Below, piece after piece: positions 35,663 to 45,494 of a stretch of 64,000 nt of DNA. Below the pieces are notes generated by a model that was not told the origin of the DNA, made no database searches, and saw only the letters and a program-made list of their open reading frames with translations. The stretch is from Deltaproteobacteria bacterium. Its GTDB lineage: Bacteria > Desulfobacterota > Desulfobulbia > Desulfobulbales > Desulfurivibrionaceae. Position numbers and translations under genes: made by a program. Position 1 is the stretch's first letter, and the number at the start of each line of letters is the position of its first letter. The DNA lies in the NCBI GenBank assembly GCA_026388735.1, contig JAPLJG010000048.1, positions 31,778 to 95,777 on the forward strand. The letters are read 5' to 3'.

Positions 35663-36907
35663 ATGAATGGAATGAAGTTGGATGTGATAGCGAAAGAGAA
35701 CCCCCTGACAATTTTTTCATTTCTGGCCGCAAGTATTCCGGTGATTCTTGGGATTTTTGTTTTTTTGATTCCCATTCCACATACGACGACGATCAAGGGA
35801 ATATGTTATTATTTATCGATGTCCTTGGTTGTTGTCTTGTTCTTGTTTAGAAAGGTACATTTTTCTTTCCGGACACCTCTGGCGTTATCGGGAATTCTTT
35901 TTGTGGGCTGGTGTTTTTTTGGCCTCTTTTTCGCGGTGAACGCAGCAAACAGCACCCATGATCTCTATGCACATTTATTGAAATATATTTTTTTGTATTT
36001 CATATTGGTTAATTTTTTCGACTCAACAAGAAAATTATTTTTTCTCTCTTGGATAATAATCTGTTCTTCCACCGGCCTTTTTGTCTGGAGTCTGTACTAT
36101 TTTTATGTGACGCTTGGGAACCCCCTTACCACGAGGTTTGGAGCATGTTTCACCGAGGTGCCAACCAATGTGATAGGAATCATTGCGGGAATTTCCATTA
36201 TTCTCGGTATCCATAATACCTTTCAGGCAAAAGGCTGGGCGTGGAAAGTGTTTTTCTCAAGCTGTCTTTTGCCCGCGTTTGCGGTGATCTTCCTGACGCA
36301 AACAAGAGGCGCATTGTTGGCCTTGTTTCTTGTCTTGGTGGTCTTGCTTTCCGAGCGGAAGAAGATGCTGATCGGGATTATGCTGTTGGCTGGCGGAGTT
36401 TTGCTGGTGAGTCCTGCCGCCAATAGATTCACAATTAATGAGACGGGGAACGTGAGGATTAAACAGGCGCTGCTTGTTTGGGAAGTGGTAAAGGATTACC
36501 CCATAACCGGCATAGGTTTTGGCATGCAAACGTTTGGTAGAAGTCTGGATTTGCAAAGTTACAATGCCAAGTTGCCGGAAAAATTCCAAAAGCAGGAAAT
36601 TTTATTAGACCCCCATAATATGTATACCGATATCACAGTGCGCACCGGTATTCCGGGTCTCCTCTTATTCTTTGGGGTTATATTTTCTTTTTTTTGGATG
36701 TTGTGGCAACTCAAGCGACATGGGGAAAACGAGTCGATAGCGCCGTGGGCAACCGCTGTCTTTGCCGCAGGAATCCCATTTTTTATAATTGGATCTTTTG
36801 ATCCGGTTTTCAGCCATTATCCCGAGTCGATTCAGTGCGTGATCTTTGCCATGGGGACGATCTTGTGGCGAATTAACGAAGACAGTAAACCGTCAGTGAC
36901 GGCATAG
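35663..36907 (+). CDS. O-antigen ligase family protein (WaaL/Wzy_C type)
   Basis: The 414-residue membrane protein has about ten to eleven hydrophobic helices and the large periplasmic loop typical of the family. The conserved segments are LTQTRGALLALFLVL (Arg of the ligase active site region), ITGIGFGMQTFGRSL and LDPHNMYTDITVRTGIPGLL with the conserved His. WaaL joins undecaprenyl-linked O-antigen to lipid A-core on the periplasmic face. ATG 35663 and 35672 are both possible; the second has AAAGGG at a better distance. The DNA is more AT-rich than upstream. Confidence 0.87.
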   Translation: MNGMKLDVIAKENPLTIFSFLAASIPVILGIFVFLIPIPHTTTIKGICYYLSMSLVVVLFLFRKVHFSFRTPLALSGILFVGWCFFGLFFAVNAANSTHDLYAHLLKYIFLYFILVNFFDSTRKLFFLSWIIICSSTGLFVWSLYYFYVTLGNPLTTRFGACFTEVPTNVIGIIAGISIILGIHNTFQAKGWAWKVFFSSCLLPAFAVIFLTQTRGALLALFLVLVVLLSERKKMLIGIMLLAGGVLLVSPAANRFTINETGNVRIKQALLVWEVVKDYPITGIGFGMQTFGRSLDLQSYNAKLPEKFQKQEILLDPHNMYTDITVRTGIPGLLLFFGVIFSFFWMLWQLKRHGENESIAPWATAVFAAGIPFFIIGSFDPVFSHYPESIQCVIFAMGTILWRINEDSKPSVTA

Positions 36908-36911
36908 GGTG

Positions 36912-38057
36912 ATGGATCAGACCGAATTGAAAAAAAAGATAGCCGTGGTCATCCCGAAATATGGCCTGGTAGGCGGAGGTGAGCAATTCGCCTTGCATTT
37001 GACGGAAAGAATCGCCCAAAATCCTCTCTATGATGTCCACGTTTTTGCTAACAAGTGGAAAGCCGTTTCAGGTAATGTTTCCTTCCATTTTGTGCCAATG
37101 ATCCGATTCCCACGATTCCTGACCACAATAAGTTTTGCTTTTTTTGCCAATGCCGCGATAGCCCGGCAAAAGTTTAATCTCATCCACAGTCATGACCGGA
37201 TATTCCATGCTGATGTTTTCACTATGCATGGCGTGCCGCATCGGTTTTGGGTCCGAGAGGTCCGGAAAAAAAGGATGAGCCTTTTCGATCGCGTAACCGC
37301 CTGGGTCGAGCAGAGGTTGATTTCCGATCTAAGATGCAGATTTCTGTTGCCCGTATCCAGTCTGGCCATGGAAAAAATCAGCCAGGAATTTTCCGTTGCC
37401 CAAAGCCGGGTGAAGGTAATCCATCCCGGAATTGAGTTTGAGAGATTTAACCTGCCAAATCGCGCTGAGAAACGGGAGGAGATACGGAGGAAATTTGGTG
37501 TGGGCGCCGGTGATTTTCTCGTGTTGTTCGTGGGGATGAATTTTGAACTCAAGGGTTTACATCCGCTAATTTCTGCGCTTGCCAAGACAAAGGAGAAATT
37601 GCCGGAAAACACCCTGAAATTACTTGTTGTGGGAAAAGGCAATCAGAGCAAATACTTGAAGATCGCGACAGACCTTGGAGTCAGTGAGAATGTCATTTTT
37701 ACCGGGGTGTTGACCGAAGGCATTGAAGAGATATATGCGGCCTCGGATGTGTATGTCTTGCTGTCCGGGTTTGACACTTTTGGCATGACCGTTCTGGAGG
37801 CCATGGCCGCCTCGCTTCCTGTAATTATAAGTACTCAGGTGGGTGCCAAGGATATAGTCACCGATGGCGAGCATGGCTTTATCGTTGCCAAGGATGATGC
37901 AGAAACAGTGAGCGCACACCTGGTGTCGTTGTTCGATGGGCAACGGAGAGCAAGGATGGGCAAGGCGGCTATGCAGAAAGCAGCACAGTATTCCTGGGAT
38001 AAGGTTGCCGGAATGGTTGTCACGATTTACGAGGAGATATTGTCCGCAGTTTCCTGA
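36912..38057 (+). CDS. GT4 glycosyltransferase (WaaG-like)
   Basis: The roughly 381-residue GT-B enzyme starts KIAVVIPKYGLVGGGEQFAL, with the Gly-rich acceptor loop. The C-terminal domain has FLVLFVGMNFELKGLHPLIS, LLVVGKG, VIFTGVLTEGIEEIYAASDV and the EX7E-type GFDTFGMTVLEAMAASLPVI that binds the nucleotide sugar. WaaG adds glucose to the LPS core. GTG 36909 directly before the ATG is an alternative start. Its 3' end overlaps the convergent fucosyltransferase gene by 38 bases. Confidence 0.9.
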   Translation: MDQTELKKKIAVVIPKYGLVGGGEQFALHLTERIAQNPLYDVHVFANKWKAVSGNVSFHFVPMIRFPRFLTTISFAFFANAAIARQKFNLIHSHDRIFHADVFTMHGVPHRFWVREVRKKRMSLFDRVTAWVEQRLISDLRCRFLLPVSSLAMEKISQEFSVAQSRVKVIHPGIEFERFNLPNRAEKREEIRRKFGVGAGDFLVLFVGMNFELKGLHPLISALAKTKEKLPENTLKLLVVGKGNQSKYLKIATDLGVSENVIFTGVLTEGIEEIYAASDVYVLLSGFDTFGMTVLEAMAASLPVIISTQVGAKDIVTDGEHGFIVAKDDAETVSAHLVSLFDGQRRARMGKAAMQKAAQYSWDKVAGMVVTIYEEILSAVS

Positions 38058-39009
38058 AGCAATAATCCATCAATGTTCCTGAAGTTTCCGGCACCAGACG
38101 GATATTGGTCCGTTTTCCTGTGCCGTGCCTTTGCCGACCCAACCTCTCAAGGTGTGAGACGATCATTGGGAAAAGATTGTAACGGTTCAATACGGCTTCT
38201 CGGGACTCTTGGATTTCTTTGTGGGATTGTTCGTAACGTTTGCTTTCGAGACAGTTCTCAATGATGGCGATGGCCTCATTCGGTTGATGGAGGTCGATCC
38301 TGGTGAGGGCGTTGTGAGGGAAATATTTTTCGATATTGGGACAGCCGTAGTAGATGGGGTGACAGCCAGCCAGAAACGGGTCTGCAATCTTTTCCGTCCA
38401 ATAATCGACGACAGCGCAATTTTCAATGGCGATATGATATTTATACGGGGCAAGTGCGTCCCACTTGTCCTCTATCTCCCGGATTCCCCTACCGAACACA
38501 TCTATCCTGTCGCCGAAATGATTCTGCAATGTGCTGACGAAGGCAAGGCGAAGTCGATGGCCATCGCTGAAAGCCTTGGTTGAAGAGATGACGGACAATT
38601 CTTTTTTCTTCTCATAATGGGTAATCGCCGATAACTCGTCGTAATCTTTTGACCAGGATAGATTCACATGGTCTTTTTGGCGTCTGCCGACGTGCCAGGG
38701 CAGCCCTGGTTGGTCGATTATTGTTTGAGGATGTTTGAGATCGGTACGGCAGGTGATGACCACGGCGAATTGCTTTAGGAACTCGGGGCGGTATTGCTTC
38801 AGCGTTGGCGGTTCTCCGGTGATGAGAATCGTATTTTCCTGCGGACAATAGACGGATTCGCTTTTTGGAAGGCCCTCTAACACCACCCAGTAATCACATT
38901 CTTTATTTTCTTGGTCCAATATGAAGGTGTAATCGCCCCAAACTCCTGCTTGGCGTGGAGTCTGTCGTGCTATTGGCCATCCGGGGCAGGTAAGTTTTAC
39001 TGTAATCAT
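38020..39009 (-). CDS. GT10 fucosyltransferase (alpha-1,3/4 type)
   Basis: The 329 residues end in a GT10 catalytic half with the family motif YKYHIAIENCAVVDYWTEKI followed by ADPFLAGCHPIYYGCPNIEKY. This is the GDP-fucose-binding region shared with Helicobacter and animal alpha-1,3-fucosyltransferases. The N-terminal half contains ITGEPPTLKQYRPEFLKQF and VGRRQKDHVNLSW. It is the last gene of the minus-strand arm and is separated by about 190 AT-rich bases from the next. GDP-fucose synthesis genes (gmd, fcl) are not in the window. Confidence 0.85.
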   Translation of the reverse strand: MITVKLTCPGWPIARQTPRQAGVWGDYTFILDQENKECDYWVVLEGLPKSESVYCPQENTILITGEPPTLKQYRPEFLKQFAVVITCRTDLKHPQTIIDQPGLPWHVGRRQKDHVNLSWSKDYDELSAITHYEKKKELSVISSTKAFSDGHRLRLAFVSTLQNHFGDRIDVFGRGIREIEDKWDALAPYKYHIAIENCAVVDYWTEKIADPFLAGCHPIYYGCPNIEKYFPHNALTRIDLHQPNEAIAIIENCLESKRYEQSHKEIQESREAVLNRYNLFPMIVSHLERLGRQRHGTGKRTNIRLVPETSGTLMDYCFRKLRTISPRKS

Positions 39010-39200
39010 GGTTGTGTAATCCGGGGTGGTTTGTGTTCAAAATCAATAGTTTTTTCTTGTTTATTAAGCAATCTTAATAACCCGATGAATATGCTTCAAT
39101 TTACATGCTGAGATATTGGCAATCATGGTGGCTGGTCTAGTTTTTCTCGATCACCCTATTTTTGCTGCTGCCACATCTTGTGTATGGGTATAGTTGAGGA

Positions 39201-40076
39201 TTAATGTTGAATCCATACTTCCGGAAGAAGATCTTTCGTGTCAAACGATGGGGAATTGAACCAACGTTTCGGGGCATAGACAATCGAATCCTGATGTCGA
39301 CCTAGCCATGCACCCCACCAGGAAAAGCTGCTGTTGGCAATGATATGATGCCTGCACTGACTCATCAGACGTAAATCCTCAAAATTTTTTTTAGGGCCGT
39401 TATGGCCGATGAAGGTGGCTGGGTGTGCCATTCTTAAATTTTTTTCCGCCCAGTCAGGATCGTCGCTAAAGATAAAAAAAGAAGGACGGTGAACTTTTTG
39501 GGTAAGATTTTTTATGCAACGGGCATAATAGTCAAGATCACATGTCCCATGGATTAGATTGGTTTTTTCGTCTGTCACATAATCCCCGCGCCGAACATGC
39601 AAACTTACTGATTCACAGGATTCTATTTGGCGCGCTAACTCCAAGTTTGTACCTGTCTGTGGCAGTTTTAGGGTGAATTCATTCCTTATAATATCCGCTG
39701 TGCCCGAAAAATATTTTTCGCTCTGCCAATAACCGTCCAGATATATGCTGTCAGGCATAACCGAAATTTCCGGGTCGAAATGATACTGTTTTTCTCGGAT
39801 ATGGGTCATTCCCAATTTGCTTGGGCGCCGCAAAAGTTTTTTAAGTTTTTTTGTTAAGGAACCGGATTCAGGTTCTTTTAAAAAGGTTATTTCTTCTGGA
39901 GTTGCAAAAAGTTCTTTTATATTAAAAACGGCCAAACCATAGTCGTGTAGGGTGTAATTTTTGAACTCCGAGATATCCAGTTTTAAAACGGTATTATGGA
40001 TTGCAGCAAGTTGTCTGCCTGCGGCATACTGAAACATCTGGTTTCCAAGCCCACCCATTATTCTGACAATGATCAT
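39201..40076 (-). CDS. GT11 alpha-1,2-fucosyltransferase
   Basis: The 291-residue enzyme begins IIVRIMGGLGNQMFQYAAGR, the GT11 N-terminal signature. It has the GDP-fucose-binding motif SVSLHVRRGDYV (HxRRxDY) and the C-terminal block ADYHHII-like RHHIIANSSFSWWGAWLG. It transfers fucose in alpha-1,2 linkage, usually to galactose. It overlaps the upstream GT2 gene by four bases. Codon use is A/T-rich compared with galE. Confidence 0.93.
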   Translation of the reverse strand: MIIVRIMGGLGNQMFQYAAGRQLAAIHNTVLKLDISEFKNYTLHDYGLAVFNIKELFATPEEITFLKEPESGSLTKKLKKLLRRPSKLGMTHIREKQYHFDPEISVMPDSIYLDGYWQSEKYFSGTADIIRNEFTLKLPQTGTNLELARQIESCESVSLHVRRGDYVTDEKTNLIHGTCDLDYYARCIKNLTQKVHRPSFFIFSDDPDWAEKNLRMAHPATFIGHNGPKKNFEDLRLMSQCRHHIIANSSFSWWGAWLGRHQDSIVYAPKRWFNSPSFDTKDLLPEVWIQH

Positions 40077-40942
40077 TTTTGAAAAGCCGCAAAAGATTTA
40101 ATTTTTTTTGATACTGTTCTACGGAATCTGTCCATGAATCGAGGACCGGCACGATAGAAATCCCTTTCAGCCCGGCAGAGGGCGGCATAGTATTTTTTCC
40201 CTGGAGCGTCAAGAGGACTTGGGTAGCCGGGCATCCCTTGCAATGCGGCGGAATAGATGTCTGCTTTTAGCCGGTACTTTGTCTCGCGGTCCATCTTTTT
40301 TGCATAGTAAGTAGGTCTAGACTCACGATAGACCAGCAGGGGTTCCGCCAACATCCAGGTTTCTCCCATGGCCCCAAGGCGAAGCCATAATTCGTAATCT
40401 TCCCCAACCGGAGGGGTAAGGCTTTTGTTAAATAATCCTGCCTGGAGGAGAATTTCCCGTCTGGTCAGAACTGAGGAGATAATGAACACATTTTCCTGCA
40501 CAAGCTTCTTGTAGGGGATCAGGCCAAAGGAAATTTTTTGGTGGTAAAGGGGCGCGTCTTCTTTGGCGCATATTCCATCCCAACGGAGGGCGTTGGTGCC
40601 GAGGAGAACGCATTCCGTGTTGTGTTCGAGAAACTCCACCTGTCTTTCCAATTTTGCAGGAAACCAGAGGTCATCATCATCCAGAAAGGCAACAAGCTGA
40701 GCGGAACCTTGACGAATTGCGCGATTTCTGGGGGCCGCGGGATATCCGATGTGCTTACCCGGTAAATAAATAAACCGTTTGTCTGCCAAAAAAGGTCTGA
40801 CCGCATCCCTGGTTTTCGGGCTTTCTCCATCTTCGGCAATCCAGCAGAGCCAGTCTTCATAGGTCTGGGATTGGACACTTTTCAGTGCTTCAGACAGGAG
40901 AGAGGCCCGATTATAGGTGGGGATGATAATATCTACGGTCAT
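40073..40942 (-). CDS. GT2 glycosyltransferase
   Basis: The 289 residues show a GT-A domain: VDIIIPTYNRASLLSEALKS, LVAFLDDDDLWFPAKLERQV with the DxD-type metal site, and PVGEDYELWLRLGAMGETWM. C-terminal residues are basic. The acceptor and donor cannot be assigned; enzymes of this pattern extend O-antigen chains. Its start overlaps the end of msbA by four bases, so it is translated together with the exporter. Confidence 0.88.
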   Translation of the reverse strand: MTVDIIIPTYNRASLLSEALKSVQSQTYEDWLCWIAEDGESPKTRDAVRPFLADKRFIYLPGKHIGYPAAPRNRAIRQGSAQLVAFLDDDDLWFPAKLERQVEFLEHNTECVLLGTNALRWDGICAKEDAPLYHQKISFGLIPYKKLVQENVFIISSVLTRREILLQAGLFNKSLTPPVGEDYELWLRLGAMGETWMLAEPLLVYRESRPTYYAKKMDRETKYRLKADIYSAALQGMPGYPSPLDAPGKKYYAALCRAERDFYRAGPRFMDRFRRTVSKKIKSFAAFQK

Positions 40943-42672
40943 TGTTCAACAAACTGCATGGTGTACAGCATGTGGTACACGCCATTTTTCGCCAGCAGCG
41001 CCTCATGGGGGCCTTCTTCCTCGATCAGGCCATCCTTGATGACGATGATCCGGTCAGCGTTTTTAATGGTGGAGAGTCGATGCGCGATTATGAAAGTGGT
41101 TCTGCCCTTCATCAGGTTTTCCAAGGCAATTTGTACCTCGCGTTCAGACTCTGTGTCGAGGGCCGAGGTTGCTTCATCCAAGATGAGGATGGGTGCGTCC
41201 TTTGCCAGGGCCCTGGCGATGGAGACACGTTGCTGCTGACCCCCGGAAAGTCTTGCCCCGGACTCGCCGATTATTGTCTCAAACCCTTCGGGCAGCTCGT
41301 TGATAAAATCCAGGGCGTGCGCAGCTCTGGCAACGGCAGTCAGTTCTTCGTCGGATTTTTCCAGGTCGCCGTAAGCGATATTGTTGCGTATCGTGTCATT
41401 AAAAAGAATGGTCTGTTGGGTGACTATGGCAATCTGGCTGCGCAGAGATTTCATGGTCACATTGCGAATGTCTTGGCCATCAATGGAGATTTCCCCCTTG
41501 GTAACATCAAGGAAGCGGGGAATGAGATTGGCAAGGGTTGTCTTGCCCCCACCACTTGTGCCAACCAGGGCAATGACCTCGCCCGGGGTTACGGTGAGGT
41601 TTATCCCTTTTAATATTTCCGTGGTGCCATCGTAGCTGAAATGGACATCTTTGAAGACGATTTCTTTTTTAATCGGCGGCAAGTCAATGGCTCCCGGCTT
41701 GTCGGCGATGTCCGCTTTGATGTCGAGTATGTTGAACACGCGGGTGGCTGCGGCAATGCCATGCTGGATGGGATTGTTGACCTTGCTGAGATTTTTGATT
41801 GGTTCATAGACCATGATGAGCGCGGTGAGAAAGGAAAAAAAGGTGCCTGGCGTCGAGTGCCCGTTGAGAACTTGGTTGCCGCCATACCACATGATCAGGG
41901 CGATACCGATTCCGCCCAACAGTTCCATCAGCGGGTGATTAATGCTTTTTAACTGCACGTCTTTCATGGCGATGCGGAAAAGTTTCCCCGCTCTTTCTGA
42001 GAATCGTTTGTACTCATATGCTTCCATGCCGAAGGCTTTGACGATCCGGTTGCCCTGAATGGTTTCCTGGAGGATGTTGGCGATGGAGGCGGTGGTGCGT
42101 TGGCCGCTGAAGCTGAGTTCGCGGAATTTTTTGCCGAATCGATAAATCGGGAGGCTGGCAAGAGGAAGAAAAACAAGGGACATCAGGGCAAGTTTCCAGT
42201 CTTGGTAAAAAAGAACGGTTAGTAATCCAATGGCCTGGAAAAGATCCTTCAGGGTTCCGACAAGGGATGAAGACACGGCACCCTGCATGAGCGTAACATC
42301 TGAAATAATCCTTGAGATAAGCTCTCCGGTCGGGGTTTTGGCGAAGAAGGAGAGGGGAAGATTCTGGATATGGTCATAGATTTTTTTGCGCAGATCAAGG
42401 ATAACGCCCTGGCCAACCCGTTCCATGAAGTATGAATAGCAATAATAAAAAACTCCCTTGACCAGAAAGAGTAGCATCAGGGCAAGCGGCAGCAGGTTGA
42501 GCATCAACCGGTCTTTCTTGAAGAAGATTTCGTCGAGAAGCGGTTTGACCATGTAGGCTTGCAACGCGCTCAAGCCGGCAACGGCGACCATGCTGACCAT
42601 CGCCAGGATAAGCCGGTTCCGATACGGTTTGATGAGCGGGATGATTCGGAAAATGATTGTTTTATTTGGCAT
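40939..42672 (-). CDS. msbA: Lipid A export ABC transporter MsbA
   Basis: ATG 42672 (MPNKTIIFRIIPLIKPYR) gives 577 residues; the longer open frame is not conserved. Six membrane helices occupy about 1-320. The ATPase domain has Walker A LVGTSGGGKTTLAN, signature ARLSGGQQQRVSIARAL, Walker B ILILDEATSALD and the switch His in IIAHRLSTI. As a homodimer it flips lipid A-core across the inner membrane using ATP. Its place between galE and glycosyltransferases supports an LPS role rather than drug export. Confidence 0.92.
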   Translation of the reverse strand: MPNKTIIFRIIPLIKPYRNRLILAMVSMVAVAGLSALQAYMVKPLLDEIFFKKDRLMLNLLPLALMLLFLVKGVFYYCYSYFMERVGQGVILDLRKKIYDHIQNLPLSFFAKTPTGELISRIISDVTLMQGAVSSSLVGTLKDLFQAIGLLTVLFYQDWKLALMSLVFLPLASLPIYRFGKKFRELSFSGQRTTASIANILQETIQGNRIVKAFGMEAYEYKRFSERAGKLFRIAMKDVQLKSINHPLMELLGGIGIALIMWYGGNQVLNGHSTPGTFFSFLTALIMVYEPIKNLSKVNNPIQHGIAAATRVFNILDIKADIADKPGAIDLPPIKKEIVFKDVHFSYDGTTEILKGINLTVTPGEVIALVGTSGGGKTTLANLIPRFLDVTKGEISIDGQDIRNVTMKSLRSQIAIVTQQTILFNDTIRNNIAYGDLEKSDEELTAVARAAHALDFINELPEGFETIIGESGARLSGGQQQRVSIARALAKDAPILILDEATSALDTESEREVQIALENLMKGRTTFIIAHRLSTIKNADRIIVIKDGLIEEEGPHEALLAKNGVYHMLYTMQFVEQ

Positions 42673-42698
42673 GTTTGGCCGTTTTGTTAGGGTAATGT

Positions 42699-43730
42699 TC
42701 AGTTTGCGTGTGGGTGATTCTTTTCCCAGAGAAAGGCGGTTGTGCAAATAGTTTCCAGATCCTGGTAAATCGGTTTCCAAGGAAAGAGTTTTCTGATTTT
42801 TTCGGTGTTGGCGATCAGTGCGGGAGGATCGCCTTCCCTGCATCCTGCTGAAACGATTTCGAAATCAACTCGGCTTACCCGGCGCACAGTCTCAAGAACT
42901 TCCTTGACGCTGAAGCCGTACCCATATCCGCAGTTCAGGGTCTCGGATGAGCCGCCCTCAAGGAGATATGCCAGGGCGAGCAGGTGCGCTGTGGCCAAGT
43001 CCTCAACGTGGATATAATCGCGGATACAGGTGCCGTCCGGGGTTGGGTAATCGGTGCCGTAAATGGCGACCTTTTTTCTTTTTCCGCAGGCAGCCTGACA
43101 GGCCACATGGATGAGATGCGTTGCCTCTGGGGTGGCTTCACCCAACGCGCCATCCAGGCTTGCTCCGGCGACATTAAAATAGCGCAGAGCGACATAGCGG
43201 AAGGCATCTTTTTTTGAGGAGGCGACTAGGCTGTTCGCCGCATCTTCCAGCATCCATTCGGTCATCAGCTTTGACCGTCCATAAGGATTGATGGGCGAGA
43301 CGGGGGTCGTTTCCAGGATGGGGTTATCCCCAGGAACGCCATATACTGCGGCGGACGATGAAAAGATGAAATGCTTTACCTCTGTCCGCAGGCAGGCGGC
43401 AATAAGGTTTCGTGAACCGCTGGTATTGTTGCCATAATATTTCAATGGGTCGGTCATTGATTCTGAAACAACAATATGCCCGGCAAAATGGATGACGGCC
43501 TCAATTTTGTGTTCGAGCATCACCTTGGACATCAGCTCGAAATCCCCGGCATTGCCTTCAACCAGATGTGCCTGCGCGGGAACAGCCCAACGGTTTCCCG
43601 AGTAGAAATTGTCAACGACAACCACATTGTAGCCGGCATTGACAAGTTGTCGGCTCGTGTGGGAACCGATATAGCCGGCTCCTCCGGTAACGAGGACATT
43701 CCGCCTGGTTAATATGTTCAGGGTGTTCAT
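42699..43730 (-). CDS. galE: UDP-glucose 4-epimerase
   Basis: The 343-residue SDR enzyme has VLVTGGAGYIGSHTSRQL, VIHFAGHIVVSESMTDPLKY, FSSSAAVYGVPGD and NPYGRSKLMTEWML with catalytic Tyr and Lys. It interconverts UDP-glucose and UDP-galactose, supplying galactose for the glycan; galactose is the usual acceptor of both fucosyltransferases encoded downstream. No clear ribosome site precedes ATG 43730. It is the first gene of the minus-strand arm, with about 170 bases upstream. Confidence 0.95.
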   Translation of the reverse strand: MNTLNILTRRNVLVTGGAGYIGSHTSRQLVNAGYNVVVVDNFYSGNRWAVPAQAHLVEGNAGDFELMSKVMLEHKIEAVIHFAGHIVVSESMTDPLKYYGNNTSGSRNLIAACLRTEVKHFIFSSSAAVYGVPGDNPILETTPVSPINPYGRSKLMTEWMLEDAANSLVASSKKDAFRYVALRYFNVAGASLDGALGEATPEATHLIHVACQAACGKRKKVAIYGTDYPTPDGTCIRDYIHVEDLATAHLLALAYLLEGGSSETLNCGYGYGFSVKEVLETVRRVSRVDFEIVSAGCREGDPPALIANTEKIRKLFPWKPIYQDLETICTTAFLWEKNHPHAN

Positions 43731-43902
43731 AAAGATTTTTTCACTGGGAAAATGGCGTCCCTGCGTTTTTTCAGAGAAAATCTTGGCTTACAGGCCATCT
43801 CCTGGGCATTATGGGGAGGAGTGGGACAGTGTTGAAATAATCGCAATTACTACTATGATCCTCAACTGTTTGTCAAACAAATGTTGGCAGCGTGGGGAGA
43901 GA

Positions 43903-44832
43903 TCAAAGGGTTTTTACCAACTCGGTGCTCAAATATCTCTCCCCTGTGTCGCACAACGGAAAGACGATCTGTTTGCCTCGGTTTTCCGGACGGCTGGCGA
44001 TCTGCATGGTGGCCCAGGCGTTGGCGCCCGAGGAAATCCCGCAGAGGATGCCTTCTTCCTTGGCGATTCTGCGGGCGGTTTCCATGGCCTGCTCGTTGGT
44101 CACTGTGATGATTTCATCGATGATCTCTCGGTTGAGTATCTTGGGGACAAAGCCTGCGCCGATGCCCTGAATCTTGTGGGGGCCTGGTTTTCCCCCGGAT
44201 AAAACCGGAGACGCGGCAGGCTCCACCGCCACTACATAAAGGGATGGCTTCTGCGCCTTGATCACCTCGCCAACCCCGGTGATGGTGCCGCCTGTGCCCA
44301 CCCCGGCTACAAAAATATCGATGCCTCCGTCTGTGTCCTCCCATATCTCTTTAGCCGTGGTCCGGCGATGGATCTCCGGGTTGGCCGGGTTGGTAAATTG
44401 GTTGGGCATGAAACTGTCCGGGGTCTTGGCGAGAAGTTCCTCTGCCTTGGCGATTGCGCCTTTCATTCCTTCGCTGCCAGGGGTGAGAACCAGTTCGGCG
44501 CCCAGGTGCTTGAGAAGGGTCCGCCGTTCCATGCTCATGGTTTCCGGCATGGTCAGGACAAGTCGGTATTTTCTGGCGGCACAGACAAAGGCCAGGGCGA
44601 TGCCGGTATTGCCGCTGGTTGGCTCGATGATGATGGTTGTCGGATTAAGCAGTCCTTGTTCCTCGGCGGCGTTGATCATGGCCAGGCCGATACGATCCTT
44701 GACGCTCCCCAGTGGATTCTGGAATTCCAGCTTGGCAAGCAGCTGGGCCTCTAGCCCTGTCCCGAGTCGAGACAGTCTGAGCATGGGGGTATTGCCTATG
44801 ATTGCGGTGATGTCAGGGGAAATTTGTGGCAT
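43903..44832 (-). CDS. cysK: Cysteine synthase A (O-acetylserine sulfhydrylase)
   Basis: The 309-residue PLP enzyme has [19 protein letters not shown] with the Schiff-base Lys, [17 protein letters not shown] for the substrate loop, and [15 protein letters not shown] for the phosphate of PLP. It makes cysteine from O-acetylserine and sulfide. AGGAGG stands nine bases before the ATG. It lies alone between galE and the HTH gene. Confidence 0.97.
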   Translation of the reverse strand: MPQISPDITAIIGNTPMLRLSRLGTGLEAQLLAKLEFQNPLGSVKDRIGLAMINAAEEQGLLNPTTIIIEPTSGNTGIALAFVCAARKYRLVLTMPETMSMERRTLLKHLGAELVLTPGSEGMKGAIAKAEELLAKTPDSFMPNQFTNPANPEIHRRTTAKEIWEDTDGGIDIFVAGVGTGGTITGVGEVIKAQKPSLYVVAVEPAASPVLSGGKPGPHKIQGIGAGFVPKILNREIIDEIITVTNEQAMETARRIAKEEGILCGISSGANAWATMQIASRPENRGKQIVFPLCDTGERYLSTELVKTL

Positions 44833-44930
44833 GGGGGCATCCTCCTGCGATGAATGGGAAAAGAGAGTCTGTCTTGTTGAGTTGTTGTAAAAGCCGGGGA
44901 GAGGCTGTGGCCCCTCCTGATCGGGGGGAA

Positions 44931-45308
44931 TCAGAGAAATGGGGTGAGCACCTCACAATCCCGGCAGATAGTCATTTTTCCCTTCCAATTTTTTTGGGCC
45001 TTGCACTCGCAAATGGTGCCGTTGATGAACCAGCATAATTCTCCGGCCTGAAATTCCCAGGCCGGGCATTGCTCCCGCCTCTCCTTGGGACATTTTTTCA
45101 CCTCCCAGCAAGGAGCGGGGCTACAGCTGTCTTTTTGTTGCTGGCGGGAGAGCAGAAAGAAAACCTGCCGTTCGACGTGGGGGGGGACGGAGCGCCAGCC
45201 CTGTTCGTAGCCCTGGATGGCCTTTATCGACGAGCCGAGAAGCTCGGCAAGTTGTTTTTGGGTCTTGCCAAGTTTTTTGCGCACCAACAAAAAATTCTGT
45301 TTGTCCAT
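44931..45308 (-). CDS. Helix-turn-helix protein with two-CW domain
   Basis: The 125 residues have an N-terminal Xre-like helix-turn-helix ([19 protein letters not shown] followed by [20 protein letters not shown]) and a C-terminal Cys/Trp region: [18 protein letters not shown], then [12 protein letters not shown] and CRDCEVL. This matches the two-CW domain, a likely metal or Fe-S binding module. It probably senses redox state or a metal and represses its own gene: nested palindromes overlap the promoter just upstream. AGGAG precedes ATG 45308. Confidence 0.82.
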   Translation of the reverse strand: MDKQNFLLVRKKLGKTQKQLAELLGSSIKAIQGYEQGWRSVPPHVERQVFFLLSRQQQKDSCSPAPCWEVKKCPKERREQCPAWEFQAGELCWFINGTICECKAQKNWKGKMTICRDCEVLTPFL

Positions 45309-45354
45309 GGGCTGCTCCTGGCAGAAGGAACAAGAAGGGTGTGTTGATTGCTAT

Positions 45355-45389
45355 GGTATTAGTACCACGGAGTGGTAGGGAATTGTCAA
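45355..45389 (-). promoter_or_regulatory. Promoter with nested operator palindromes for the HTH/two-CW gene
   Basis: On the minus strand a perfect -35 TTGACA (45389-45384) is followed after 18-19 bases by GTACTA/TACTAA. Between and over these boxes lie two overlapping palindromes: TACCAC-TCC-GTGGTA (45377-45363) and GGTA-CTAA-TACC (45366-45355). A dimeric HTH protein bound here would block RNA polymerase, so autorepression is likely. Confidence 0.6.
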
Positions 45390-45494
45390 GGGGAGAATGC
45401 TCAGTTCATTGTCGTTGCGGAGGCCGGGATGGTCACAGCGCCCGCTGGCGATGAAAGCTTCGCTGGAGAGGGTTCTGGGGGGCAGGGCTTGCCT

